A DNA stretch of 64,000 nt. Source: Halomontanus rarus (GTDB taxonomy: Archaea > Halobacteriota > Halobacteria > Halobacteriales > Natrialbaceae). The DNA is taken from the NCBI RefSeq assembly GCF_017357405.1, contig NZ_CP071597.1:2976001-3040000 (forward strand). Direction: 5' to 3'. Below, piece by piece: positions 8,329 through 20,969 of this stretch (position 1 is its first letter; every line of letters starts with the position of its first letter). A program made the position numbers and the translations under genes. Under the pieces are notes generated by a model. The model did no database searches. It was not told the DNA's origin and saw nothing but the letters and a program-made list of their open reading frames with translations.

Positions 8329-9852
8329 ATGAACGTCTTGATCGTCCTCGGCCATCCCCGAACGGAGAGCCTCTGCGGCGGACTGGCTCGAGCCTACCGG
8401 GACGGCGCGCTCGAAGCCGGGGTCGACGCGGAACTGCTCGCGCTGGCGGACCTCGAGTTCGACCCGGATGTCCGGACCCGATCGCCGACCGACCAGCACC
8501 TGGAGGACGACCTCGTCGACGCTCGAGAGCGTATCCGCCGGGCGGATCACCTCGTCTTCGTCTATCCCAACTGGTGGGGGACGATGCCGGCCCTGCTCAA
8601 GGGCTTCTTCGATCGCGTCTTCACCCCGGGATTCGCGTTCGCGGAGTACGACGAGGGGGAGGGGGCGGGCCACGAGGAACTGTTGGACGACAAGACCGCG
8701 GAACTGATCGTCACGATGGACATGCCGCCGTGGGTGTACCGCTGGATCTACCGGCGGCCGGGGACCAACGCGGTCAAACGCGCCACGCTGGGTTACGCCG
8801 GCGTGCGAACGACGCGGACGACGGCCCTGGGGCCGGTCGAGGAGTCGACCCCCGAGGAGCGCGAGGCGTGGCTCGAGCAGGCGACGCGGCTGGGGCGGCG
8901 TCTCGCCGACGGTCCGGAGTCCCGGACTGACAGGATCGTACGGACCGCGACGGCGTGGCTGAGCGCCCTCCGCCTCCAGTTCTACCCGATGGCGTGGATC
9001 GCGTACACGGTCGGCGCGCTGGCGGCGACCGGCTCGAGCGGCGTCTTCGCCGACCGCGTCTACTGGCTCGGGTTCTGTTTCCTGTTCTCTCTCGAGGCGG
9101 CGACGGTGTTGAGCAACGAGTACTTCGATTACGAGACCGATCGGGAGAACACGTTCGCGGGGCCGTTCACCGGCGGTTCTCGCGTGCTGGTCGACGACGA
9201 GATCGGGTTCGACGAACTGAGGCGCGGAATCGGGGTCGCCCTCGTGCTCGCCGTGACCTTCGGACTGGCGACGCTGGCCCTCGGGCACGGAGCCACGCTG
9301 CCCGCGGCTGCGGTGGCGGGGACGCTCGGCGTGCTGGCGCTCGGCTACACGATGCCGCCCCTGAAGTTAGCGTATCGAACGCTCGGCGAACTGGACGTGG
9401 CCGTCACCCACAGTCTCGGCGTGTTGCTGTTCGGGTTCGTCGCGATGGGCGGCGCGTGGCACGATCCGCTCCCGTGGCTGCTGAGCCTGCCGTTCTTGCT
9501 GTCGATCCTCCCGTCGATCACGCTCGCGGGCGTGCCGGACCACGCCGCCGACCGGGCCGCGGGAAAACGGACGCTGGCCGTTCGATTCGGGGTCGGTGGA
9601 GCCGTCAGGGTCGCCCAGAGCGCGACGCTGCTGGCCGCCGCGACCGCGGTGCTCTGGCGGCTCTTCGAGGTGGTTCCCGGCGCGTACGGTCCGGCTATCT
9701 ACCTGGCCGTTCTCCACGCGCTGGTGCTCGTCTGGTTGTTGCGTACTCGAGTAGACGATCGGGGGACGCCGGGTCGGATCGACGGGGTGCTGGTCGCGTC
9801 GCTGAGCTACCTCTGCTGGTTCGGTATCGTGCCGCTGGTCGGGCTGCTCTGA
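8329..9852 (+). CDS. Flavodoxin-fold NAD(P)H oxidoreductase fused to UbiA prenyltransferase
   Basis: 507 residues with two domains. Residues 1 to about 185 form an NQO1/MdaB/KefF-type flavodoxin-like quinone reductase (MNVLIVLGHPRTESLCGGLA opening; PNWWGTMPALLKGFFDRVF around residue 80). Residues from about 195 to the end are a polytopic UbiA-family prenyltransferase with both Asp-rich motifs: NEYFDYETD (Asn263, Asp267, Asp271) and GVPDHAADR (Asp404, Asp408), which bind the Mg-prenyl diphosphate. UbiA enzymes make membrane quinones or archaeal ether lipids; fusion to a quinone-reductase fold suggests a reduced quinol-type aromatic acceptor or a redox step on the product. The exact substrate is unknown. 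A TATA-like ACTTACGG lies about 30 bases upstream of the ATG. Confidence 0.85.
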   Translation: MNVLIVLGHPRTESLCGGLARAYRDGALEAGVDAELLALADLEFDPDVRTRSPTDQHLEDDLVDARERIRRADHLVFVYPNWWGTMPALLKGFFDRVFTPGFAFAEYDEGEGAGHEELLDDKTAELIVTMDMPPWVYRWIYRRPGTNAVKRATLGYAGVRTTRTTALGPVEESTPEEREAWLEQATRLGRRLADGPESRTDRIVRTATAWLSALRLQFYPMAWIAYTVGALAATGSSGVFADRVYWLGFCFLFSLEAATVLSNEYFDYETDRENTFAGPFTGGSRVLVDDEIGFDELRRGIGVALVLAVTFGLATLALGHGATLPAAAVAGTLGVLALGYTMPPLKLAYRTLGELDVAVTHSLGVLLFGFVAMGGAWHDPLPWLLSLPFLLSILPSITLAGVPDHAADRAAGKRTLAVRFGVGGAVRVAQSATLLAAATAVLWRLFEVVPGAYGPAIYLAVLHALVLVWLLRTRVDDRGTPGRIDGVLVASLSYLCWFGIVPLVGLL

Positions 9853-9914
9853 GGTCGGGACGCCGACGTCCTCTCCGCGAAGAGACCGCTCCGAAACGAC
9901 GGGTGCGACGCGCG

Positions 9915-10457
9915 TCAGGCCGTCGGCTCGGCCGGTTCGTCGGTGACCGTCTCGACGTGGACGCCGCCGCAGCGCCGACAGGTGCTGATCTCCGTCGACG
10001 GATCGCTGTAGTACGCCTCGCCGCAGTTCACACACCGATGGGAGGGACGCTCGAGCGCGGCGGCCGATCCCGTGACGGTGACCGGTCGCCGCGCCTTCCG
10101 GAGGACGTCCTGGCTGACGCTCCCGAAGACAAGTGCGCCGAGCGGAGAGCGTTTGCGTCCGCCGAGGACGATCTGGTTCGCACCGATCTCGTGGGCGAGT
10201 TCCAGGATCTCTTCGGCCGGGTTACCGATCCGGCTCTCCTGTTCGATCGTCGCCCCGGCGTCGGCGAGTCGATCTCTGGCGTTGCGTCCGGGTGCGAGCT
10301 GTGTCGGTGTCGTGTTTTCGGCTCGATCCTCGTCCGCGAAGACGTGTAACAGCGTCACTTCGGCGCTGTCGATCGCGTTTACCAGATCGAGGACGGTTTC
10401 CGTCTGTGCGGCCACCCGATCCTCGTCGGTGTCGATCGGCATCAGTATCTGGTACAT
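9915..10457 (-). CDS. Universal stress protein (UspA) with C-terminal zinc ribbon
   Basis: 180 residues from the ATG at 10455-10457 (MYQILMPIDTDEDR). This start is chosen because the UspA fold begins there and a TATA-like element sits 18-29 bases upstream. The Usp domain covers about 1-130; its nucleotide-loop segment reads GGRKRSPLGALVFGSVSQDVL. It is followed by an added four-cysteine segment, CVNCGEAYYS then CRRCGGVHVE, which looks like a zinc ribbon. Usp proteins bind ATP/AMP and act in stress adaptation. The ribbon could let this one bind nucleic acid or a protein partner, which is my inference. The gene converges on the flavodoxin-UbiA gene with a 62-base gap. Confidence 0.85.
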   Translation of the reverse strand: MYQILMPIDTDEDRVAAQTETVLDLVNAIDSAEVTLLHVFADEDRAENTTPTQLAPGRNARDRLADAGATIEQESRIGNPAEEILELAHEIGANQIVLGGRKRSPLGALVFGSVSQDVLRKARRPVTVTGSAAALERPSHRCVNCGEAYYSDPSTEISTCRRCGGVHVETVTDEPAEPTA

Positions 10458-10474
10458 GATTTGTTGTTCGTTAC

Positions 10475-10486
10475 CGTTTAACATAG
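10475..10486 (-). promoter_or_regulatory. TATA-like element of the Usp gene
   Basis: On the minus strand this reads CTATGTTAAACG, 18-29 bases upstream of the chosen start codon. It supports a leaderless transcript and the shorter start. Confidence 0.5.
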
Positions 10487-10651
10487 TCCTGTACCCTGCT
10501 TCTGCGCCCGCTCGCGGTTCCGCGAGTCCGCGGACCCGAGAGTCGGACGCGTATCGCTCGCCGTCCGTCGTCCGCGTCGAGGCACCGGATCCGGTCGCGT
10601 CGACGGAAACGGATCGTCACAGCTACCGTTCTCCCGTCCGGACGGGCCACC

Positions 10652-11161
10652 ATGCAGGAGGCCACGCTGTGTTACGTCGTTCGCGACGGCGAGGTGCTCA
10701 TGATCGAGAAGCGTCGCGGGCTCGGCGAGGGCTGGTACAACGGACCCGGCGGGAAACTCAAGGACGGCGAGTCGCCCCGTGAGTGCGTCGTTCGCGAGGT
10801 TCGCGAGGAGGTCGGTATCGACGTCGGCTCCACGGTCCTCGAGAAAGTCGGGGAACTCACGTTCGTCCTCGACGGCGCGGTCCACACCCGCTGTCACGTC
10901 TTTCGGACCGACTCCTTCGACGGCGAGCCGACCGCCTCGCCGGAGGCCCGGCCGGTCTGGTTCGACGTCGAGGACGTCCCCTACGATCGAATGTGGGACG
11001 ACGACGACCTGTGGCTCCCCGGGGTTCTCGAGGGGAGGACCGTCTCGGGTCGATTCGAATTCGAGGGTGGCGAGCCGCTGGACGAAGCCGCGTTCGTCGA
11101 CCACGTACTCGAGTGGGGCGCGTCGTTCGCGTTCGAGGGGGACTCGTTCCGCTCGAGGTGA
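10652..11161 (+). CDS. Nudix hydrolase, MutT/MTH1-like (8-oxo-dGTP diphosphatase type)
   Basis: 169 residues. The Nudix box is complete: GGKLKDGESPRECVVREVRE followed directly by EVGI, matching GX5EX7REUXEEXGU. The opening MQEATLCYVVRDGEVLMIEK and the GGWYNGPGGK-type context resemble MutT/MTH1 proteins that hydrolyse oxidised purine nucleoside triphosphates and protect DNA from mutagenic incorporation. Substrate choice within Nudix enzymes is not predictable with certainty from sequence. It is monocistronic: it is divergent from the Usp gene and lies 88 bases before proS. Confidence 0.85.
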   Translation: MQEATLCYVVRDGEVLMIEKRRGLGEGWYNGPGGKLKDGESPRECVVREVREEVGIDVGSTVLEKVGELTFVLDGAVHTRCHVFRTDSFDGEPTASPEARPVWFDVEDVPYDRMWDDDDLWLPGVLEGRTVSGRFEFEGGEPLDEAAFVDHVLEWGASFAFEGDSFRSR

Positions 11162-11216
11162 CGGTCGGGTCCGTTCGGAGTGTCCGTCCGTGTCACGGCT
11201 CGTCTCACCTTCGCAT

Positions 11217-11226
11217 CGTTTAAGAC
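11217..11226 (+). promoter_or_regulatory. TATA-like element of proS
   Basis: CGTTTAAGAC centred about 29 bases before the ATG at 11250. It fits a leaderless archaeal promoter and supports that start over the much longer open frame running back into the Nudix gene. Confidence 0.6.
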
Positions 11227-11249
11227 TGCCGTGGCTCTCGTTCGGAGTA

Positions 11250-12731
11250 ATGAGCGAAGAGAGTCAGGAACTCGGCATCACCGAGTCCAAATCGCACAAA
11301 CCCGGGGAGTGGTACGCCGAAGTCGTCCAGAAGGCGGGTCTGGCCGATTACGCACCGATGGGCGGCTTTATCGTCACCAAACCTCGCGGCTACGCCCTCT
11401 GGGAGCGCATTCAGGACGCGCTCGACGGCTGGTTCAAGGAGACCGGCGTCGACAACGTCTACTTCCCGATGTTCATCCCCGAGTCCTTCTTAGAGCGCGA
11501 GAAGGACATCGTCGAGGGCTTCGACCCCGAGGTCGCGTGGGTGACCCAGGGCGGCCACGACGAACTCGAGGAGCGCCTCGCGGTCCGTCCGACCAGCGAG
11601 TCGATCATCGCGCCGTTCATGGCCGACTGGACGCGCAGCCACCGCGACCTGCCCCTGCGGCTGAACCAGTGGTGCTCCGTGGTTCGGTGGGAGGCCACCG
11701 AGACAAAGCCGTTCTTCCGCACCAAGGAGTTCCTCTGGCAGGAGGGCCACACCGCCCACGCGACGGACGAGGGCGCCTGGGAGGAAGTCTGGACCCGCCT
11801 CGGCCAGTACGAGCGCGTCTACGAGGACGTGCTGGCGATTCCGGTGCTGCGCGGCAAGAAACCCGAGCACGACAAGTTCCCCGGTGCGGACACGACGACC
11901 ACCGTGGAAGCGCTGATGCCCGACGGCAAATCCGTACAGGGCGGTACCAGCCACCACCTCGGTCAGTCCTTCGCGGAGGCCTTCGACATCACCTTCGCCG
12001 ACGAGGACGAGGAAGAGCAGACCGCCTACACCACCTCGTGGGGCCTCTCCTGGCGAGCCCTCGGCGCGCTCATCATGACCCACTCCGACGATCAGGGGCT
12101 CGTCCTCCCGCCGACCGTCGCGCCCACGCAGGTCGTCATCGTCCCCATCTGGCAGGCCGACACTAAGGACAAGGTCCTCGAGTACTCCGAGGAGATCGCT
12201 GCCGACCTCGAGACGGCCGGCTTCCGCGTCGAACTCGACGACCGCGACGAGCGCAATCCCGGCTTCAAGTTCAACGAACACGAGTTGAACGGCATCCCCC
12301 TCCGCCTCGAGATCGGCCCCAACGAGGTCGACGACGAGGAGGTCACGCTGGTTCACCGCCCGGACAACGAGAAGCACTTCGAGGATCGCGCGGGGATCGT
12401 CGACCTCGTCGACGAGCACCTCGAGATCGTCTTCGACAAGCTCTACGACGCCGCCGAGGAGCGACTCGAGGAGAACGTTCGCGAGGCCCATTCACCGGAA
12501 AACATTCTGGGGACGATCGGCAAGCACGGCGGCTACGTGAAGACGCCGTGGTGCGGCGACGAGGCCTGTGAGGAGGCGATCAAGGAGAAGATCGCCGCCG
12601 AAATCGTCATGCAGCCCCTGGCCGAGGAAGGCGGCACGACCGCGGGCGAAGCCGAGACACCCGACGAAGACGAGTGCGGCGTCTGTGGCGACCCCGCCGA
12701 CGAGGTCGCCTACTTCGCGAAGTCCTACTGA
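11250..12731 (+). CDS. proS: Prolyl-tRNA synthetase
   Basis: 493-residue class II synthetase of the archaeal/eukaryotic ProRS type, which charges tRNA-Pro with proline. Visible signatures include PMGGFIVTKPRGYALWERI near the N-terminus, VYFPMFIPESF, the TSE motif VRPTSESII, class II motif 2 VVRWEATETKPFFRTKEFLW, the GGTSHHLGQSFAEAF segment, and an anticodon-binding domain from about residue 285 (VAPTQVVIVPIW). The C-terminal extension carries PWCGDEAC and ECGVCGD, the zinc-binding cysteines of this subclass, and ends in Tyr as is typical. The frame is open further upstream, but the start at 11250 is supported by its promoter and by family length. Confidence 0.97.
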   Translation: MSEESQELGITESKSHKPGEWYAEVVQKAGLADYAPMGGFIVTKPRGYALWERIQDALDGWFKETGVDNVYFPMFIPESFLEREKDIVEGFDPEVAWVTQGGHDELEERLAVRPTSESIIAPFMADWTRSHRDLPLRLNQWCSVVRWEATETKPFFRTKEFLWQEGHTAHATDEGAWEEVWTRLGQYERVYEDVLAIPVLRGKKPEHDKFPGADTTTTVEALMPDGKSVQGGTSHHLGQSFAEAFDITFADEDEEEQTAYTTSWGLSWRALGALIMTHSDDQGLVLPPTVAPTQVVIVPIWQADTKDKVLEYSEEIAADLETAGFRVELDDRDERNPGFKFNEHELNGIPLRLEIGPNEVDDEEVTLVHRPDNEKHFEDRAGIVDLVDEHLEIVFDKLYDAAEERLEENVREAHSPENILGTIGKHGGYVKTPWCGDEACEEAIKEKIAAEIVMQPLAEEGGTTAGEAETPDEDECGVCGDPADEVAYFAKSY

Positions 12732-12803
12732 ACCGCTCTCCGACCGCCGTCGCCCTCCAGCCGCCTCGCTCCCCAATCGTGCCGGCGCAGCGTCGGAGAC
12801 ACA

Positions 12804-12818
12804 ACGACGTATTTTTTC
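12804..12818 (+). terminator. T-rich candidate terminator after proS
   Basis: A TATTTTTTCG run about 80 bases after the proS stop in otherwise GC-rich sequence. Oligo-T tracts terminate transcription in archaea without needing a hairpin. Confidence 0.4.
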
Positions 12819-12989
12819 GTCCGCTGTCGACGGAACGACGAGTTTCCGCTCACCTAAGGGACTGTTAGCCGCGGGAACGTTCAGCTATATCGACGTGACT
12901 ATCGCCCGCCTATAACTCCACGTTGATTGACACTCCCGGTGATCGCGAGCGGGCGCGACCGTCCGCTGTGATCGGAGCAGTGACTACCC

Positions 12990-15752
12990 ATGAGCAATAC
13001 CGAGAGAGAACGATATCAGCGCGAGTACGGCCCCTCGAGACGGGCGATCCTCCGGGCCCTCGCCGCGAGCGGCGTCGCGGTCGGGCTGTCGCCGATCGCA
13101 CTCGCACAGGACGAACCGATAGAACTCGGCGGCGACACGCCCGGCTGGCAGGGGCGTGCGCCCGCCGAAATCGAAGGCGAGGTGAACCCGACGCTCGAAT
13201 TCGAGGCCGGACAGACCTACACCGTCGAGTGGGAGAACGTCGACGGGTTGCCGCACAACTTCGCGATCCTCGACGGTGCGGGGTCGCAACTCGTCCGCAG
13301 CGAGGTGATCGAAGGGGAGGGCGAAACCCAGACCGTCGAGTTCGAGGCGACGGCCGAAATGGCCGAGTACTACTGCGAGGTCCACCCCGACACGATGCGC
13401 GGGGACGTCGAGGTCGCCGGCGAGGCCGCGGGGGGCGACGAGCTCGAGGACGATACGCCGGTTTCGGGAGAGATTCCGGACGGGCCGTCGATCGGTCTCC
13501 AGCGGGTGGTCGAGGGGATTCCGGCGCCGACCGGGATGGAGATCGCCGAGGGCGTCGACGATCAACGGTACGTCGTCGTGCAGACCGGCCAGATCTTCGT
13601 CCACACCGACGAGGGCGGCCTGCAGGAGGAGCCGTTCCTCGACATCGAGGATCGACTCGTCGACCTCGGTCTGGAGGACCGCGGGGGGTACGACGAGCGC
13701 GGCCTGCTCGGGCTCGCGTTCCACCCCGACTTCGAGTCGAACGACCGATTTTTCGTCCGGTACAGCGCCGCCTCGCGGGAGGGGACGCCGGAGGAGTTCG
13801 ATCACACGGACGTGCTGGCGGAGTTCGCCGCCGACTCCCCGGACGCCGCCGATCCGGACTCCGAGCGGGTGCTCCTCGAGATTCCCATGCCCCAGGACAA
13901 CCACAACGGCGGGGCGCTGGCGTTCGGTCCGGACGGCTACCTCTACTCGTCGGTCGGCGACGGCGGGAACGTCCACGACATCGGGACCGGACACGTCGAG
14001 GACTGGTACGAGGAGAACGAGGGCGGAAACGCCCAGAACACGACAGAGAACCTCCTCGGCGGCGTTCATCGACTCGACGTCGACGACGGCGGCGCGACGG
14101 GGGAGATCGACGAACCGGAGATGGAGTCGACGGACGAGGAGAACGCGTCGGCGGAGAACGCGTCCGACGAAGTCGGGCAGGACGAGGACATTCGGGACGA
14201 CGAGGGTGGCGTCGAAGGCGACAACGAAACTGGCGACGCGAACGGGAACGAGACGGACATCAACGAGACGGTCGGAAACGAGACGGTCGGAAACGAGACC
14301 GACATCAACGCGACGAACGGGAACGAGACCGACGCCGACGGGATGGAGACGGACGGTACGGGGGACGCTGCCTACGGTATCCCTGAGGACAACCCGCTCG
14401 TCGGCGAAGAGGGAGACCACCGAGGGGAGTACTACGCCTGGGGGTTCCGAAACCCGTGGCGGATGTCCTTCGACTCGGACGGCCGATTGTTCGTCGGCGA
14501 CGCCGGTCAGCACCGCTACGAGGAGGTCAACCTCGTCGAAGCCGGCGGCAACTACGGCTGGAACGTAAAGGAGGGGACCCACTGCTTCAGCCCGGCGGAA
14601 CCCCTCGAGCCGATCGAGGAGTGCCCCGACGAGACGCCCGAGGACGTCCGCGGCGGCGAACCGCTGCGCGATCCCATCGTCGAGTTTCGCCACCGGCGGC
14701 TCACCGAGGCCTTCATCGACAGCTCCGTCGTCGTCGGCGGCTACGTCTACGAGGGCGACGCGATCGGCGACCTCGAAGGGAGCTACGTCTTCGGCAACTG
14801 GAGCGGCGAGGGCGTCGTCGACCGCGACGGCGAGATCTTCGTCGCGACCGAACCGGGTGCAGGTGAGGGAGGTGGAGAAGATACGGAACTCGAGGGTGAC
14901 GATGCTGCAGGCAACGAGACAGCCGCTACCGGGAACGAAACCGTCACCGACGGCAACGAAACCGTTACCAACGGGAACGAAACCGTTACCAACGGAAACG
15001 AGACGTCCACCGACGGCAACGAAACTGCTGCCCAGGGGAACGAGACGGAAAGCGGCGGGGAAGACGCTACCGTCTCCGTCCATTCCCTGCCCGAGTACGG
15101 CGACGTGCTCGTCGGACCCGACGGGATGACCCTGTACATGTTCGAACAGGATACGCAGGGAGACGACGCCAGCGCCTGTTACGACGACTGCGCCGACAGC
15201 TGGCCCCCGTTGACGGTCGACGACGAACCAACGGCGAGCGAGGAGGTGACCGCCGAACTGACGACGTTCGAGCGGGAGGACGGTCAGACGCAAGTCGCCG
15301 CGGCGGGCTGGCCGCTGTACTACTTCGAGCCCGACGAGGAACCCGGCGACGCGAACGGGCAAGGTGCCAACGACGTCTGGTGGGTCCTCGGGGCCGACGG
15401 AACGCCGGTGCGGTCGGCGGCTGGTGACGAGGAGAGTGACGCCGAGACGGACGACGGGGCGGCCGGTGAAGACGACGCGACCGACGCCGAACTGTGGGAC
15501 CTCGAGGAGGCCGTCGTCGACGGAAGCGAGAACGGACGGCTCAACCGCTACGTCTACGCCTTCGGGCGAGATCACGACGACGAACTCTACGTCCTAACCA
15601 ATACCGAGTACACGCCGGACGACGAGACCGGGGAAGTGTTCAAGATCGTTCCGCCGGAGGAAGGCGAGTCGATCGAGATGCCTCCGGCGGCGGACGAGGA
15701 CGGCGCCGGCGGCGGAAACGAAACGGCGGATAACGAGACGAGCGACGACTGA
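12990..15752 (+). CDS. Secreted cupredoxin / PQQ-type sugar dehydrogenase / COG4315-domain protein
   Basis: 920 residues with a twin-arginine signal peptide (SRRAILRALAASGVAVG, about 14-32). Domains in order: a plastocyanin-like cupredoxin (about 55-145) with type 1 copper ligands His89, Cys129, His132 and Met136; a glucose/sorbosone dehydrogenase beta-propeller (GSDH, from about 165), with ERGLLGLAFHPDF, DNHNGGALAFGPDGYLYSSV and EYYAWGFRNPWRMSFDSDG; a COG4315/PF03640 secreted repeat domain (about 685-810) with MTLYMFEQD and WPLYYFEPD; then a final propeller strand region (YVYAFGRDHDDELYVLTN). Two linkers are rich in Asn-Glu-Thr sequons. It probably oxidises a sugar or aldose outside the cell and passes electrons to copper. 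It is larger than simple GSDH proteins because of the inserted domain. Confidence 0.88.
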   Translation: MSNTERERYQREYGPSRRAILRALAASGVAVGLSPIALAQDEPIELGGDTPGWQGRAPAEIEGEVNPTLEFEAGQTYTVEWENVDGLPHNFAILDGAGSQLVRSEVIEGEGETQTVEFEATAEMAEYYCEVHPDTMRGDVEVAGEAAGGDELEDDTPVSGEIPDGPSIGLQRVVEGIPAPTGMEIAEGVDDQRYVVVQTGQIFVHTDEGGLQEEPFLDIEDRLVDLGLEDRGGYDERGLLGLAFHPDFESNDRFFVRYSAASREGTPEEFDHTDVLAEFAADSPDAADPDSERVLLEIPMPQDNHNGGALAFGPDGYLYSSVGDGGNVHDIGTGHVEDWYEENEGGNAQNTTENLLGGVHRLDVDDGGATGEIDEPEMESTDEENASAENASDEVGQDEDIRDDEGGVEGDNETGDANGNETDINETVGNETVGNETDINATNGNETDADGMETDGTGDAAYGIPEDNPLVGEEGDHRGEYYAWGFRNPWRMSFDSDGRLFVGDAGQHRYEEVNLVEAGGNYGWNVKEGTHCFSPAEPLEPIEECPDETPEDVRGGEPLRDPIVEFRHRRLTEAFIDSSVVVGGYVYEGDAIGDLEGSYVFGNWSGEGVVDRDGEIFVATEPGAGEGGGEDTELEGDDAAGNETAATGNETVTDGNETVTNGNETVTNGNETSTDGNETAAQGNETESGGEDATVSVHSLPEYGDVLVGPDGMTLYMFEQDTQGDDASACYDDCADSWPPLTVDDEPTASEEVTAELTTFEREDGQTQVAAAGWPLYYFEPDEEPGDANGQGANDVWWVLGADGTPVRSAAGDEESDAETDDGAAGEDDATDAELWDLEEAVVDGSENGRLNRYVYAFGRDHDDELYVLTNTEYTPDDETGEVFKIVPPEEGESIEMPPAADEDGAGGGNETADNETSDD
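14219..14350 (+). repeat. NET-sequon linker repeat, first copy
   Basis: In-frame degenerate repeats encoding NGNET, INETVGNET and similar, with seven N-X-T sequons in about 40 residues inside the sugar dehydrogenase gene. Such sequons are targets of archaeal N-glycosylation on secreted proteins. Confidence 0.75.
14910..15056 (+). repeat. 21-base in-frame tandem repeat encoding GNETxxx
   Basis: Seven consecutive 21-base units encode GNETAAT, GNETVTD, GNETVTN (twice), GNETSTD, GNETAAQ and GNETESG. Each unit carries one N-E-T sequon. The two GNETVTN units are nearly identical in DNA, pointing to recent duplication by slippage or recombination. Confidence 0.85.
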
Positions 15753-16077
15753 GCGTCGCGGGAGTACCCGACAGTCGAGTTGTCGTTCGATCTCGGCGGG
15801 TCGAGACTCGGCCGACGGTCGTCACGGGTCCGCTCGGTCACGTCCTCAATTATTATCCACAATCATCACGCCGCTTAGTGTATCCGGCAGTGATGTTGTG
15901 ATAATAACCCGAACACGTGCGGACATACGACAATCGTCGGAATATTCTCTCTGAACCGAGACGATAGAACATCACGTTCGGTCAATATACATAGTCCTTA
16001 TATCTCATTGTATGGGTTTATAATACACTTAGCCATTATGGAGTAACCTCTTATGGCAGTTGTGACCAAAGAGGTGT
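15753..16077. other. AT-rich intergenic region upstream of gltB
   Basis: A 325-base gap with clearly lower GC than its neighbours. It holds several AT-rich candidate promoter elements (for example CCTTATATCTC near 15997-16006 and GGTTTATAATACAC at 16016-16028). I see no supportable coding sequence. The length and AT content suggest complex control of glutamate synthase expression. Confidence 0.6.
16016..16028 (+). promoter_or_regulatory. TATA-like element of gltB
   Basis: GGTTTATAATACA is the best TATA match in the AT-rich gap. It would place the transcription start near 16045 and give a leader of about 30 bases. GAGGTG lies one base before the ATG, too close to be a normal ribosome binding site. 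Confidence 0.5.
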
Positions 16078-20691
<4,614 letters not shown>

Positions 20692-20969
20692 GCGGACTCT
20701 TTTCGATCCTTTCGACGGCGTTTCGGATTTAGAACTCGGACCCGCGTTCAGCCAACGTGTAGATAAAATCCGTCTGTAGTTCCACGAGCAGGTCGTCGGA
20801 ACTCGAGATTACTTCGCGAGCACCACCACAGTTACGCGCGACTCGAGCGATCGTTCGGACCGTTTCGGCCGTTCGAAAGCCCTTCTTGTCCGTTTCTGAT
20901 TCCGGTAATCGTCGTTTTCGCCGCTGTGCCGTCCGTCGGTTTCAGGTTTCAGATTATAGATTTCCGTTT

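Noticed and set aside
12984..15575. 863-codon minus-strand open frame opposite the cupredoxin/GSDH gene
   Set aside because: It is Val/Arg/Leu-rich with no recognisable domain, while the plus strand has a Tat signal, copper ligands and GSDH motifs.
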